Below the pieces are notes generated by a model. The model had not been told where the DNA came from and made no database searches. It was given only the letters and a program-made list of their open reading frames with translations. A program made the translations under genes and the position numbers. This document shows positions 25,389 to 34,027 of a DNA stretch of 53,320 bases, piece by piece (positions within the stretch are counted from its first letter, which is position 1; every line of letters begins with the position of its first letter). This DNA is from a bacterium (GTDB lineage: Bacteria > Patescibacteriota > Minisyncoccia > JAUYLV01): positions 1 through 53,320 of the forward strand of contig JAUSGO010000033.1 in assembly GCA_030649025.1 (NCBI GenBank), in the 5' to 3' direction.

Positions 25389-26792
25389 ATGCCTTTTTTG
25401 CGTTTATTTTTCTCTTTTTTGCTTATTGTAGGGGTTTTAAAATCAGCAATTCCGGCCCGGGGGGCGGAAAGTGCCTCGTTGTCTTTGGCACCGGCATACG
25501 GCGCATATCTGGTAGGAAGCACTTTCGAAGTATCCATATTTCTTGATACCCATGGAAGCCAAATAAATGCGGTTGAGGTACAGATGACCTATCCGCCGGA
25601 CATTCTACAGATTATCAAGCCCGCAGGCGGCACGTCGTTCATTCAAACATGGTTTTTCCCGCCGACATTCTCCAATAAAGATGGAACGCTGGCGCTTGCC
25701 GGCGGAATTGCGCCCGGAGGCATCAACACATCAAACGGGCTTATTACCACCGTGACCTTTCGTGCGGTAGCCCCGGGAGATGCCGCTCTTTCCATTTTAA
25801 AGACGTCAAAGGTCCTTATGCACGACGGCAAGGGGACCGATATTCTGGGTTCCCGGGGGAGTGCGGTTTTCACCATTCGCGTTCGTCCTCCGGAAGGTCC
25901 GAATGTTTCTTCGCCCACAAACCCGGATCCGAACCGATGGTATCAAAATAACGCCCCGCTTTTTACCTGGCAGCCGACAGAGGGGGGCGGCGGCTACAGT
26001 TTCTCGCTGAACGAGAACTCGGAAGACATTCCTCTGCCGGAAGTGCTTACTGGAGACCTGGTGAAAGCGTACTCCGATGTGAAAGACGGTATCCAATACT
26101 TTCATATTCGAGTTTACAAGGACGGCGCGTGGAGCGGCGTAACGCATCTTCCCGTACGGATCGATTCAACTCCACCCCTCCCGTTTACTCCGCGAATTGA
26201 GTATGCGCCGCAACTGGGCGCGCCGCCGATAGTGTTTTTTGAAACCAAAGATGCGCACGCAGGGGTAGACCACTACGCCGTCAAGGTCATTCGAACGGAT
26301 GAAACAAGCGGCATTGAAGAGGACATAACGCCGTTTTTTGTGGAAACCGAAAGTCCCTATAAAGTTCCGGTGAGTTTTCCCGGAAAATACACGGTGGTGG
26401 TGCGCTCGTTCGATAAAGCGGGAAATACCCGGGATGCGGTCGTGAATATCGTTACGCCGACGGTGGCGTTACTCTCCGATCAGGGCATTAAATTCAAAAA
26501 CTATTTTATTCCTTTCAAGGTGGTCTATATGTTCTTTGGGTTTTTGCTTATCGCGCTCTTCTTGTGGGGCGTGTATCTTCTGCGCAATGTCCGCGCGATA
26601 CGCTTGCGCACCACGCGCGATATTGCCTCGCTCTCCCAGGAGATGCAAAAAGAATATTTGCGGTTCGGAGAGCACTTCACACACGAATTCGAGAATAAAA
26701 ATCCTCAACAAAACTCGTACCAGGTGCCGCAAGGGAAGATAGAAGAACCGGCTTCCGAGGCTCCGGACGCGCCACTACCCCCGCCGCAATAA
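25389..26792 (+). CDS. Membrane-anchored cohesin-domain protein 2
   Basis: 467 aa. Signal peptide (about 1-24), cohesin-like domain (27-160: ASLSLAPAYGAYLVGSTFEVSIF, NAVEVQMTYPPDILQI, ALAGGIAPGGINTSNGLI, MHDGKGTDILGS), Ig/FN3-like modules (WYQNNAPLFTW, YFHIRVYKDGAW, IDSTPP; then VRSFDKAGN), membrane segment about 376-398, then a 69-residue cytoplasmic tail ending APLPPPQ. Close in layout and sequence to the protein at 28794. Predicted anchor for dockerin-bearing partners; the conserved tail suggests an intracellular contact. Confidence 0.75.
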   Translation: MPFLRLFFSFLLIVGVLKSAIPARGAESASLSLAPAYGAYLVGSTFEVSIFLDTHGSQINAVEVQMTYPPDILQIIKPAGGTSFIQTWFFPPTFSNKDGTLALAGGIAPGGINTSNGLITTVTFRAVAPGDAALSILKTSKVLMHDGKGTDILGSRGSAVFTIRVRPPEGPNVSSPTNPDPNRWYQNNAPLFTWQPTEGGGGYSFSLNENSEDIPLPEVLTGDLVKAYSDVKDGIQYFHIRVYKDGAWSGVTHLPVRIDSTPPLPFTPRIEYAPQLGAPPIVFFETKDAHAGVDHYAVKVIRTDETSGIEEDITPFFVETESPYKVPVSFPGKYTVVVRSFDKAGNTRDAVVNIVTPTVALLSDQGIKFKNYFIPFKVVYMFFGFLLIALFLWGVYLLRNVRAIRLRTTRDIASLSQEMQKEYLRFGEHFTHEFENKNPQQNSYQVPQGKIEEPASEAPDAPLPPPQ

Positions 26793-26795
26793 CAA

Positions 26796-26888
26796 TGCAA
26801 AATAATGGATGCGCGAAGGTTTTATGTGTAAAATCTTCGCAAGATTCCAAAATTTTGATTTTTGACTTTTGATTTTTACATTTGTGCA
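26796..26888. repeat. Palindromic spacer sharing a roughly 70-bp unit with the lysS leader
   Basis: A hairpin GCGAAGGTTTTA/TAAAATCTTCGC (26814-26841) is followed by AGATTCCAAAATTTTGA and TTTTGAT-type heptamers. The same order and nearly the same bases occur at 46160-46232 before lysS. In both places the next gene starts right behind. Confidence 0.7.
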
Positions 26889-26891
26889 GGC

Positions 26892-28715
26892 ATGAAGTTA
26901 TCTACGAGAAGTTCCATTCTGCTTATTGGTATATGTTTGCTTGGGTTCTCTACCCGTATACTTTTTCTGCCTGCGCAGGCCGCCGGAGCTACTCTTTTTA
27001 TTTCTCCGGCTACCGGAACCTCGGCCGTTGGAGTGAATTTTTCGGTTTCCTTCAGACTTAATTCCGGTGGCGTCTCTATTAATGCCGCAGAAGGCAATCT
27101 TGCATATGAACCCGATGAGCTTGAAGTCGTCTCGATTTCAAAATCCGGGTCCATTTTTAACATCTGGACGCAAGAACCCGTTTTTTCAAATACTGCCGGC
27201 TCCATCAGTTTTGGCGGCGGCGTTCCCTCGCCCGGGTTCAACGGTTCCTCGGGTCTTATCTTTACCGCAACGCTGCGGCTCAAAAAATCTGTAAGCACGA
27301 CACTCCGGTATGTATCCGGCTCAGTCCTTGCAAATGACGGGCAAGGCACAAATGTGCTTGCCGCAAGCCAGAGCGCGACATTTTCTCCGGGTGTCCCAAA
27401 GCCGAAACCAACGCCGGTTCCTTCCCAGGTTCCTATCACACTTCCTTCTCCGCCGCTCATATCCTCTCCCACTCATCCGGTAAATCTCGTTGAACATCCC
27501 GATGCGACGCTCTGGAGCAATAATAACGATCCGGAATTCAATTGGAGATCGGATCCGGATGCCAACAGTTTTTCGTATGTGTTTAACCGCGATCCCTCGA
27601 CGGTTCCCGATACGGTATCGGAAGGGTCGTTGACCGCCAAAGTGTATTCTGATGTTGAAGATGGCATCTGGTTCTTCCATATTCGCTCCCAGAATGCAGG
27701 CGGATGGGGAAGCATGGTGCACTATGAAGTGCACATTGACGCAACACTCCCGGAGAGTTTCGATGTGAATATAGTGGGCGGACGAGATATTTTTGATCCG
27801 GAGCCGGAAATCCAGTTCGGTACCAAAGACATCACATCGGGCATTGACCATTACATAGTTCGACTGGGAAGCGCCGAGCCCCGCATAATAACTCCCGCCG
27901 AAGCCGGACATCCCGTTGGGCTCGGTACGCTTTCAGGGGGTATCCATGCGGTGCGGGTGCGTGCGTATGATCGTGCAGAAAACCATCGCGAGGCGTTTGC
28001 GGAATTTACTATCGGGACGCTGGAACCCCCCGTCATTACCGCATACGCGAAAACCATCTCATCGGACGAGGTCATATTTCTTGAAGGGAAAGCAATTCCG
28101 AACATCACCGTTATCGTTGCCATTGAACGTGTTGACGGCACCCAGCGAGTTACCCGCGAGGTCGCAAGTGACGCAGACGGCAGTTGGACGTTCCTGGGAA
28201 AGCAATTCCGGGGCGCGGGCCAGTGGCGCATCACGGCCCAGTCGAAGAATGCACAGGGCGCGGTCTCGGAAAGAAAAGCGGAGGTTGCTTTTGAGATCCT
28301 TTCCTCGGTAATACACATCGGCAGCTACACGCTCACCTATGCTTCCGCGTATGGCATGGGAGGAAGTGTCCTTTCGCTGTTATCGGTTATCGTTCTCATA
28401 GCCTTTCTCCACTACAGAAAAAAAATCAAGAAGTTCCACAAAAGAGTCCTTAAGGAAGTCACGGAGGCCGAGTATGCGGTGCGCGCGGGTTTTCAGACCC
28501 TGCGCGGGGATGTGATTGAAGAATTGCATACCATAGATGCCCTACAGGCCATGCGTACGCTTATGCCCGAGGAGACGGCAAGACGGGAAAAGCTTTTGAG
28601 GGATCTGGCGTTCATTGAATTTCAGGTAACCAAGGAAGTTCAGGACATTGAAGGGGTACTTAAGGGTTACTCGCTTTCCAAAGAGGATTTGCCGCCCCCA
28701 CCCCCGCCGCAATAG
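26892..28715 (+). CDS. Membrane-anchored cohesin-domain protein 3
   Basis: 607 aa from the ATG at 26892. Signal peptide, cohesin-like domain (about 29-160: ATLFISPATGTSAVGVNFSVSFR, NAAEGNLAYEPDELEV, SISFGGGVPSPGFNGSSGLI, ANDGQGTNVLA), Pro-rich linker, Ig/FN3-like modules (WSNNNDPEFNW, WFFHIRSQNAGGW), and an extra Ig-like domain (LEGKAIPNITV...VASDADGSW) akin to that in the dockerin protein. One membrane segment (about 487-506), then a 101-residue, partly helical and charged cytoplasmic tail ending DLPPPPPPQ. The longest of the four, and the one with the largest cytoplasmic part. Confidence 0.75.
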   Translation: MKLSTRSSILLIGICLLGFSTRILFLPAQAAGATLFISPATGTSAVGVNFSVSFRLNSGGVSINAAEGNLAYEPDELEVVSISKSGSIFNIWTQEPVFSNTAGSISFGGGVPSPGFNGSSGLIFTATLRLKKSVSTTLRYVSGSVLANDGQGTNVLAASQSATFSPGVPKPKPTPVPSQVPITLPSPPLISSPTHPVNLVEHPDATLWSNNNDPEFNWRSDPDANSFSYVFNRDPSTVPDTVSEGSLTAKVYSDVEDGIWFFHIRSQNAGGWGSMVHYEVHIDATLPESFDVNIVGGRDIFDPEPEIQFGTKDITSGIDHYIVRLGSAEPRIITPAEAGHPVGLGTLSGGIHAVRVRAYDRAENHREAFAEFTIGTLEPPVITAYAKTISSDEVIFLEGKAIPNITVIVAIERVDGTQRVTREVASDADGSWTFLGKQFRGAGQWRITAQSKNAQGAVSERKAEVAFEILSSVIHIGSYTLTYASAYGMGGSVLSLLSVIVLIAFLHYRKKIKKFHKRVLKEVTEAEYAVRAGFQTLRGDVIEELHTIDALQAMRTLMPEETARREKLLRDLAFIEFQVTKEVQDIEGVLKGYSLSKEDLPPPPPPQ

Positions 28716-28791
28716 CAGCTTATAGCTGTTAGCTGATAGTTTATGGGAATTTCGGTCCAAAAGCTAAAAGCTAAAAGCTAAAAGCTATAAG
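28716..28791. repeat. Palindromic spacer with AGCTATA/AAAAGCT heptamer arms
   Basis: Left arm CTTATAGCTGTTAGCTGATAG, right arm three AAAAGCT units plus ATAAG; the arms are complementary. Same motif as 42696-42786 and 45580-45666. It fills the gap before cohesin protein 4. Confidence 0.7.
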
Positions 28792-28793
28792 CG

Positions 28794-30170
28794 ATGAGAT
28801 TCTCTTCAAAAAAACTACTCCAGATTTTTCTTGTGCTCGCTGTTATCAGCGCACAGTTTTTATTCGGTTCCTCATCGCAGGCGGCCGAAGGTGCTTCATT
28901 GCAATTTTCTCCCTCAAGCGGGACATTTTTTTTGGGAAGCACTTTTAATGTGTCGCTCACGCTTAATACGGGAGAAGCGGCGGTAAACGCCCTGGAAGTG
29001 CAGGTGAAATTCCCTCCAGACAAATTACAGGTGGCAAGTCCTTCTATTGGCACGTCGTTTATCTCTATTTGGGTCACCCCCCCAAGCTACTCGAACACCG
29101 AAGGCACGCTTACGTTTCGCGGCGGGGTGCCCAATCCCGGCATTATCACTTCTAACGGCGTTATCTCTACCGCGACGTTCCGTGCAAGAGACACGGGGGA
29201 GGCGGAATTGGAGTATATTGTGACATCCCAGGTTCTTGCGAACGACGGCAAGGGCACGAATATTCTAAAAAGCCGCGGCATTGCCCGGTTTACTATTGTT
29301 ATTCCCCCTCCCGAAGGACCCGAGGTGTTTTCTCCAACCCAACCGGATCCGAATGTGTGGTATAAAAAGACCGATGCGGCATTTTTTTGGAAAAGCGGAG
29401 AGAGCGTTGATGGGTTCAGCTACGCATTAAGCCAGGATCCATTCGAGACTCCCGACGAGATTTCCGAAGGCGTAAATACCTCTGCGACATTCTCGAACAT
29501 TCTCGACGGCATATGGTATTTTCATATCCGTTCCCATGTCGGTGATGTGTGGGGCGGCGTGACGCATTACCTTATACGTACTGATCGGGGACTGCCCGCG
29601 GCTTACACACTCTCCATAATTCCAAAAGGACCGCTCACCCCGCTTGAACATCCGCTAGTTACGTTTTTTACTACCGATGAAACGAGCGGCATGGACCATT
29701 ACGAAGTGCGCATTGCCAAATTAAGCGGGGAGGAAGAGAGTCGTTCCGTTTCGTTCTTTACCGAGGAAACAAGCCCCTTTGCGTTTCCGGTTGTTGAGCC
29801 GGGCACCTACCAGGTGGTGGTACGTGCGTTTGACCGGGCAGGCAACACGCGCGATTCGCTGGAAAAAATTGAATTAACGCCGCCCCAGCCACAGCGGTTT
29901 ACCAAAGACGGTTTTCGGGTTTATGCCATGATTATCCGATGGACATGGGCGTATCTGTTTCTTGGTCTTCTTTTGCTTCTTTTGCTTTTTTTGGTGTGGC
30001 TTTTGCGCCACAAACACTATACGCGCGAGGAAGAATTGCAGAAAAATCTTACCGAAACCGAAGAGAAACTTCTGCAAGAATATCAGGAGATGTATCAGCG
30101 CGTTCGGACGTATCGGACGGCTCCTCCGATTGACGAGAGTTCTCTTCCCCCCCCGCCCCCGCCGCAATAA
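28794..30170 (+). CDS. Membrane-anchored cohesin-domain protein 4
   Basis: 458 aa. Signal peptide ending near QAAEG, cohesin-like domain (27-160: ASLQFSPSSGTFFLGSTFNVSLT, NALEVQVKFPPDKLQV, TLTFRGGVPNPGIITSNGVI, ANDGKGTNILKS), Ig/FN3-like modules (WYKKTDAAFFW, WYFHIRSHVGDVWGG; VRAFDRAGNTRDS), membrane segment about 382-404, and a 54-residue tail ending SLPPPPPPQ. Closest relative in the window is protein 2 (25389), which suggests duplication. Last gene of the cohesin series. Confidence 0.75.
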   Translation: MRFSSKKLLQIFLVLAVISAQFLFGSSSQAAEGASLQFSPSSGTFFLGSTFNVSLTLNTGEAAVNALEVQVKFPPDKLQVASPSIGTSFISIWVTPPSYSNTEGTLTFRGGVPNPGIITSNGVISTATFRARDTGEAELEYIVTSQVLANDGKGTNILKSRGIARFTIVIPPPEGPEVFSPTQPDPNVWYKKTDAAFFWKSGESVDGFSYALSQDPFETPDEISEGVNTSATFSNILDGIWYFHIRSHVGDVWGGVTHYLIRTDRGLPAAYTLSIIPKGPLTPLEHPLVTFFTTDETSGMDHYEVRIAKLSGEEESRSVSFFTEETSPFAFPVVEPGTYQVVVRAFDRAGNTRDSLEKIELTPPQPQRFTKDGFRVYAMIIRWTWAYLFLGLLLLLLLFLVWLLRHKHYTREEELQKNLTETEEKLLQEYQEMYQRVRTYRTAPPIDESSLPPPPPPQ

Positions 30171-30181
30171 TATCCTATTTT

Positions 30182-30526
30182 GTGAAAAATCTTTTCACTA
30201 TTCATGTTGAAACCCGTGTTGGTGCCGCGATCATTCTTTGCTGTGCGGTCCTGGTTTTTTCGTTGGTAATGCGCGCCATATCAAATTTTTCGAGTTTTCT
30301 TATTCTGCTCGAAGCGGATACGCCTATTGCAAAAACGGTTGTCCGCGCCGAACACGACCGTATCAACCAGTGGCTGCAAGAACAAGGCCTGAATGCGCAC
30401 GGCGACGCTCCCGATACGGTCTACGAGAATGGTTCACCGCTTTTTGACGAAGGAGAAGACAAGCCCATTGACCGCTATGCCTATCTTGTGAGAAAATTCC
30501 CGAATAAGCCGTGGCACATACGGTAA
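30182..30526 (+). CDS. Small single-pass membrane protein, unknown function
   Basis: 114 aa from a GTG start, 11 nt behind cohesin protein 4. One membrane segment near residues 15-37, then a soluble domain with AEHDRINQWLQEQGL and DRYAYLVRKFPNKPWHIR. I do not recognise a family. Its place at the end of the cohesin series, with almost no gap, suggests a link to that system. Confidence 0.6.
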   Translation: MKNLFTIHVETRVGAAIILCCAVLVFSLVMRAISNFSSFLILLEADTPIAKTVVRAEHDRINQWLQEQGLNAHGDAPDTVYENGSPLFDEGEDKPIDRYAYLVRKFPNKPWHIR

Positions 30527-30573
30527 GTGCAAATATCAAAGCCCAAATGTCAAAAATTTTGATTTAAGAAATT

Positions 30574-31332
30574 ATGGGCAAACAGCAAAAACTTAAAGAA
30601 TTTCGGAGAACCGAGCGCATGACCGCAGGTCCCCAGGGTCCCAGCCGCGGAGCATATATTATTGCCGCGCTTTTTATTATTGGCATAAGTGTTCTTGGCT
30701 GGAAGCTGCTTTTGGGCAAGACGGAAAACTCTTCAAAGATTCCCGAGGTTTCCGTTTCAGTCTCGCCCTCTTCCCCCATAAGTCCTATGACAAGTTTTAT
30801 TCCCGTTGCATCCAATACGGTTTTGCTCGAAACGTCACGAGGAAAAATTGAGATCGAGCTGTATCACGGCGTTGCTCCGAAGACAGTTGAAAATTTTGTA
30901 AAACTCTCGCGCGAGGGATTTTACAATGGAACAAAATTTCACCGGGTCATCAGCGATTTCATGGTCCAGGGCGGAGATCCAAATTCAAAAGACAATGACC
31001 CGTCCAACGACGGCCAGGGAGGGCCGGGATATAGTTTTGCGGATGAGATAAATCCCAGGTCTTTGGGGCTTTCCGATGCCCAGATCCAACAACTTGAGGC
31101 GCAAGGGTACGTATATGACTACGGCGTACAGTCTCTGCCGGTGGATCCGGGTTACCTTGCTATGGCGAATGCCGGCCCCAATACTAACGGAAGCCAATTC
31201 TTTATCGTGACCACCAAACCACAAATGCATCTCTATGGGAGACATACAGTGTTTGGGAAGGTGGTGGAGGGAATGGATGTGGTATTGAAAATTGAGCAGG
31301 GAGATGTGGTGAAGAAAGTGACGGTGAAATAG
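30574..31332 (+). CDS. ppiA: Membrane-anchored cyclophilin-type peptidyl-prolyl isomerase
   Basis: 252 aa. A basic N-terminus and one membrane segment (about 27-45), a Ser/Pro-rich linker, then a cyclophilin domain from residue 85: [30 protein letters not shown] (catalytic Arg), [14 protein letters not shown] and [14 protein letters not shown]. The active-site Trp common in eukaryotic forms is replaced by His (LYGRHTVFG region). It probably folds exported proteins at the outer face of the membrane, in keeping with the surface locus just upstream. The stop codon lies in the arm of a palindromic element. Confidence 0.93.
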   Translation: MGKQQKLKEFRRTERMTAGPQGPSRGAYIIAALFIIGISVLGWKLLLGKTENSSKIPEVSVSVSPSSPISPMTSFIPVASNTVLLETSRGKIEIELYHGVAPKTVENFVKLSREGFYNGTKFHRVISDFMVQGGDPNSKDNDPSNDGQGGPGYSFADEINPRSLGLSDAQIQQLEAQGYVYDYGVQSLPVDPGYLAMANAGPNTNGSQFFIVTTKPQMHLYGRHTVFGKVVEGMDVVLKIEQGDVVKKVTVK

Positions 31333-31465
31333 TTTTACCTCCCTTTTTCGGTTACGCAATTTTTCTCCACCAAGAGGGTGACCGTTTCAACACCCCTAAG
31401 TTAAAAGGTAAGACTCCCTCTTGAGTTTCGAAAAATTACATAACTTTCAAAAGCGGCAAAACTAT
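31329..31465. repeat. Palindromic element family C, copy 2
   Basis: 137 bp. Outer arms ATAGTTTT and AAAACTAT, then GCAATTTTTC against GAAAAATTAC, CAAGAGGG against CCCTCTTG. The core TTTCTCCACCAAGAGGG ... CCCTCTTGAGTTTCGAAAAAT aligns with the copies that flank the nuclease-like gene at 12914-13351. Confidence 0.7.
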
Positions 31466-31538
31466 TAGAAAAATATATCTCCTTGCCGGGAGGGGGGGGT
31501 GAAATAAAAAAAGTATCACGGGGCGTGAGAAATAAAGT

Positions 31539-33188
31539 ATGCCAAAAACTAAATTCATATTCGTGGTAGGCGGGGTGGTGTCCGGTATCGGGAAGGGGAC
31601 GTCGGTGTCCTCTATCGCGCTTTTGCTTAAGGCGCGGGGGTTTCGCGTCACGGCCGTAAAAATTGACCCATATCTAAACGTGGATGCAGGCACCATGAAT
31701 CCTACCGAACATGGTGAAGTATTTGTGACGCTTGATGGGCTTGAGTGCGACCAAGACATCGGTAATTATGAGCGGTTTTTGGATACGGACCTTTCCCGTG
31801 TGAACTATATGACCAATGGCCAGGTGTATCTCTCTGTCATCGAGCGCGAGCGGAATTTGGGATACGGGGGGAAATGCGTTGAAGTGGTCCCGCACATTCC
31901 CCAGGAGGTCATTAGGCGCCTGGAGCATGCCGCACGCGTCGCGCGCGCGGAATTCTGCATTGTGGAGATAGGTGGCACTGTCGGTGAATACCAAAGTCTG
32001 CTATTCCTTGAATCGGCGCGCATTATGCAGCGCGCAAACCCCGGCGATGTGCTTACGGTGCTTGTCTCATATTTTCCCATCCCGCCATCCATTGGCGAGA
32101 TGAAATCAAAACCCACGCAAGCCGCGATCCGCTCGCTCAATGAGGCCGGACTTCAGCCCGATATCGTCATCGGCAGGTCGGAGAGGCCGATTGATGATAT
32201 CCGCAGGGCGAAGGTCGCCGTTAATTCCAATCTGGACATCGCTGATATTATTTCCGCTCCAGACGTTGCTTCCATATACGACATTCCCATGAATTTTGAG
32301 AAAGGAGGCATTGCCGACCGCATTCTTGAAAAATTGCATCTCTCCTCAAAGGGAAAGGATTTGAAAGGGTGGCGCGCTTTTGTGGCGGGTAGCCATAAGG
32401 CAAAAAAGAAGGTCCGTATCGGCGTTGTAGGGAAGTATTTTGGGGTAGGAGACTATAGTCTTGGAGATTCCTATATCTCGGTCATCGAGGCCATCAAGCA
32501 TGCTTCCTATGCCGAAGGGGCCAGTCCCGAGATAACCTGGGTAGATGCGGAGAGGTTCGAAAAAAAGAAAAAGAGCGTTTCTCTGCTCGAAGCGTATGAC
32601 GGCATTATCGTTCCCGGAGGATTCGGCGGTCGGGGCGTGGAAGGAAAAATTCAGGCAATTCGTTTTGCCAGGGAGAAGAAAAAACCATATTTGGGGTTAT
32701 GCTACGGCATGCAGCTTGCCTGCATCGAATTTGCGCGCCATGCACTGGGACTTAAAGGAGCGCATACCACCGAAGTAGATCCAAAAACCCCGCATCCCAT
32801 AATCGACATACTTCCCGAGCAAAAAAAACTTATGGAGAAAAAAGATTACGGCGGCACGATGCGGTTGGGCGGATACGCGTGTTCGTTGGGCGAAGATACC
32901 AGGGCCTACAAAGCATATCGCGTATTCGGTCGCGAACGCATGCGAGGCAGCGTCATACAGGAGCGGCATCGCCACCGCTATGAATTCACGAATAGCTATC
33001 TTGGCAAGTTCGCAAAAGCGGGCATGGTCGCATCCGGCATCAATCCCGACCGGAACCTTGTGGAGATCATGGAGCTTAAAAATCACCCGTTCTTTGTGGG
33101 TACCCAGTTCCATCCCGAACTGCAGTCGCGTCCCTTGCGAGCGCATCCTCTTTTCAGGGCATTTATAAAAACCGCGCTAAATCATTGA
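31539..33188 (+). CDS. pyrG: CTP synthase
   Basis: 549 aa, full length. Converts UTP to CTP with glutamine. Synthetase domain: FVVGGVVSGIGKGTSVSSIA (P-loop), KIDPYLNVDAGTMNPTEHGEV, and the EIGGTVGEYQSL block. Glutaminase domain from about 290: IIVPGGFGGRG, nucleophile Cys in GLCYGMQLA, and catalytic His and Glu in GTQFHPELQSRP. A palindrome precedes it; the nfo start overlaps its stop region. Confidence 0.97.
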   Translation: MPKTKFIFVVGGVVSGIGKGTSVSSIALLLKARGFRVTAVKIDPYLNVDAGTMNPTEHGEVFVTLDGLECDQDIGNYERFLDTDLSRVNYMTNGQVYLSVIERERNLGYGGKCVEVVPHIPQEVIRRLEHAARVARAEFCIVEIGGTVGEYQSLLFLESARIMQRANPGDVLTVLVSYFPIPPSIGEMKSKPTQAAIRSLNEAGLQPDIVIGRSERPIDDIRRAKVAVNSNLDIADIISAPDVASIYDIPMNFEKGGIADRILEKLHLSSKGKDLKGWRAFVAGSHKAKKKVRIGVVGKYFGVGDYSLGDSYISVIEAIKHASYAEGASPEITWVDAERFEKKKKSVSLLEAYDGIIVPGGFGGRGVEGKIQAIRFAREKKKPYLGLCYGMQLACIEFARHALGLKGAHTTEVDPKTPHPIIDILPEQKKLMEKKDYGGTMRLGGYACSLGEDTRAYKAYRVFGRERMRGSVIQERHRHRYEFTNSYLGKFAKAGMVASGINPDRNLVEIMELKNHPFFVGTQFHPELQSRPLRAHPLFRAFIKTALNH

Positions 33189-33190
33189 AT

Positions 33191-34027
33191 ATGAAGATTG
33201 GCGTCCATATATCCGGAGCCGGAGGACTGGAACACATACCCGAGCGGGCGCGTAAGCTGGGATGCGAGACATTCCAGTTTTTTTCGCGATCGCCCCGGGG
33301 CGGCAAGTCCGTTCTTTCCGTAGGTACCGCGCGAATGTTCAAAGAGAGTGCCAAAGAGTTTAGTTTTACTCATTTTTATATCCACGCTCCCTATTTTATC
33401 AATCTTGCTTCCCAAGAAGCGCGCATCTGGGAAGGTTCTGTGGAAGTATTGCGCGATGAGCTGGATCGTGCCGAGAGTCTGGGCGCGCGCGGCGTCATCA
33501 CGCACATCGGAAGTGCAAAGGGGATGACGCATGAAGAAGCATTGGAAAGGGTCATTATGGGAGTGCGAAGAATTGTGCAACATGCGCCCTCCACATTGTT
33601 TCTTGAGATATCTGCCGGTTCGGGTGATATCATCGGCTCAACCCTGGAAGAACTTAAGGAGATCTATGATGGGGCAAAAGGAAATGAGGACGCGTCATTA
33701 CGTGTCATGCTGGACACCGCTCACGCGTTCGCATCAGGCTATGATATCCGAACCGCCAAGGGCCTAGGTGCATTACTGGATGCGTATGACAGGTTTTTCG
33801 ACCTTGAACATCTTGAAGTTGTACACGTGAACGATTCAAAAGTGGACCTGGGAGAGAAAAAAGACAGGCATGAGGAGATAGGGAAGGGGAAGCTTGGCAT
33901 TAAGGCATTCCGCGCGTTCGTGAACGAGAAGCGTCTTGCGCACATCAACGCGGTACTTGAGACGCCAAAAGATTCCGACGAGGATGACCTGCGGAATTTG
34001 GCTATACTCCGGTCGCTTAGAAACTAA
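33191..34027 (+). CDS. nfo: Endonuclease IV (AP endonuclease)
   Basis: 278 aa from the ATG at 33191, 2 nt after the pyrG stop (a TTG at 33185 would overlap). Base-excision repair, cutting 5' of abasic sites. Opens MKIGVHISGAGGLEHIPERA; metal-binding residues appear in FLEISAGSGDIIGS, LDTAHAFASGYD, VVHVNDSKVDLGEKKDRHEEIGKGKLG and LETPKD. Its last 4 nt overlap tgt on the other strand. Confidence 0.95.
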   Translation: MKIGVHISGAGGLEHIPERARKLGCETFQFFSRSPRGGKSVLSVGTARMFKESAKEFSFTHFYIHAPYFINLASQEARIWEGSVEVLRDELDRAESLGARGVITHIGSAKGMTHEEALERVIMGVRRIVQHAPSTLFLEISAGSGDIIGSTLEELKEIYDGAKGNEDASLRVMLDTAHAFASGYDIRTAKGLGALLDAYDRFFDLEHLEVVHVNDSKVDLGEKKDRHEEIGKGKLGIKAFRAFVNEKRLAHINAVLETPKDSDEDDLRNLAILRSLRN

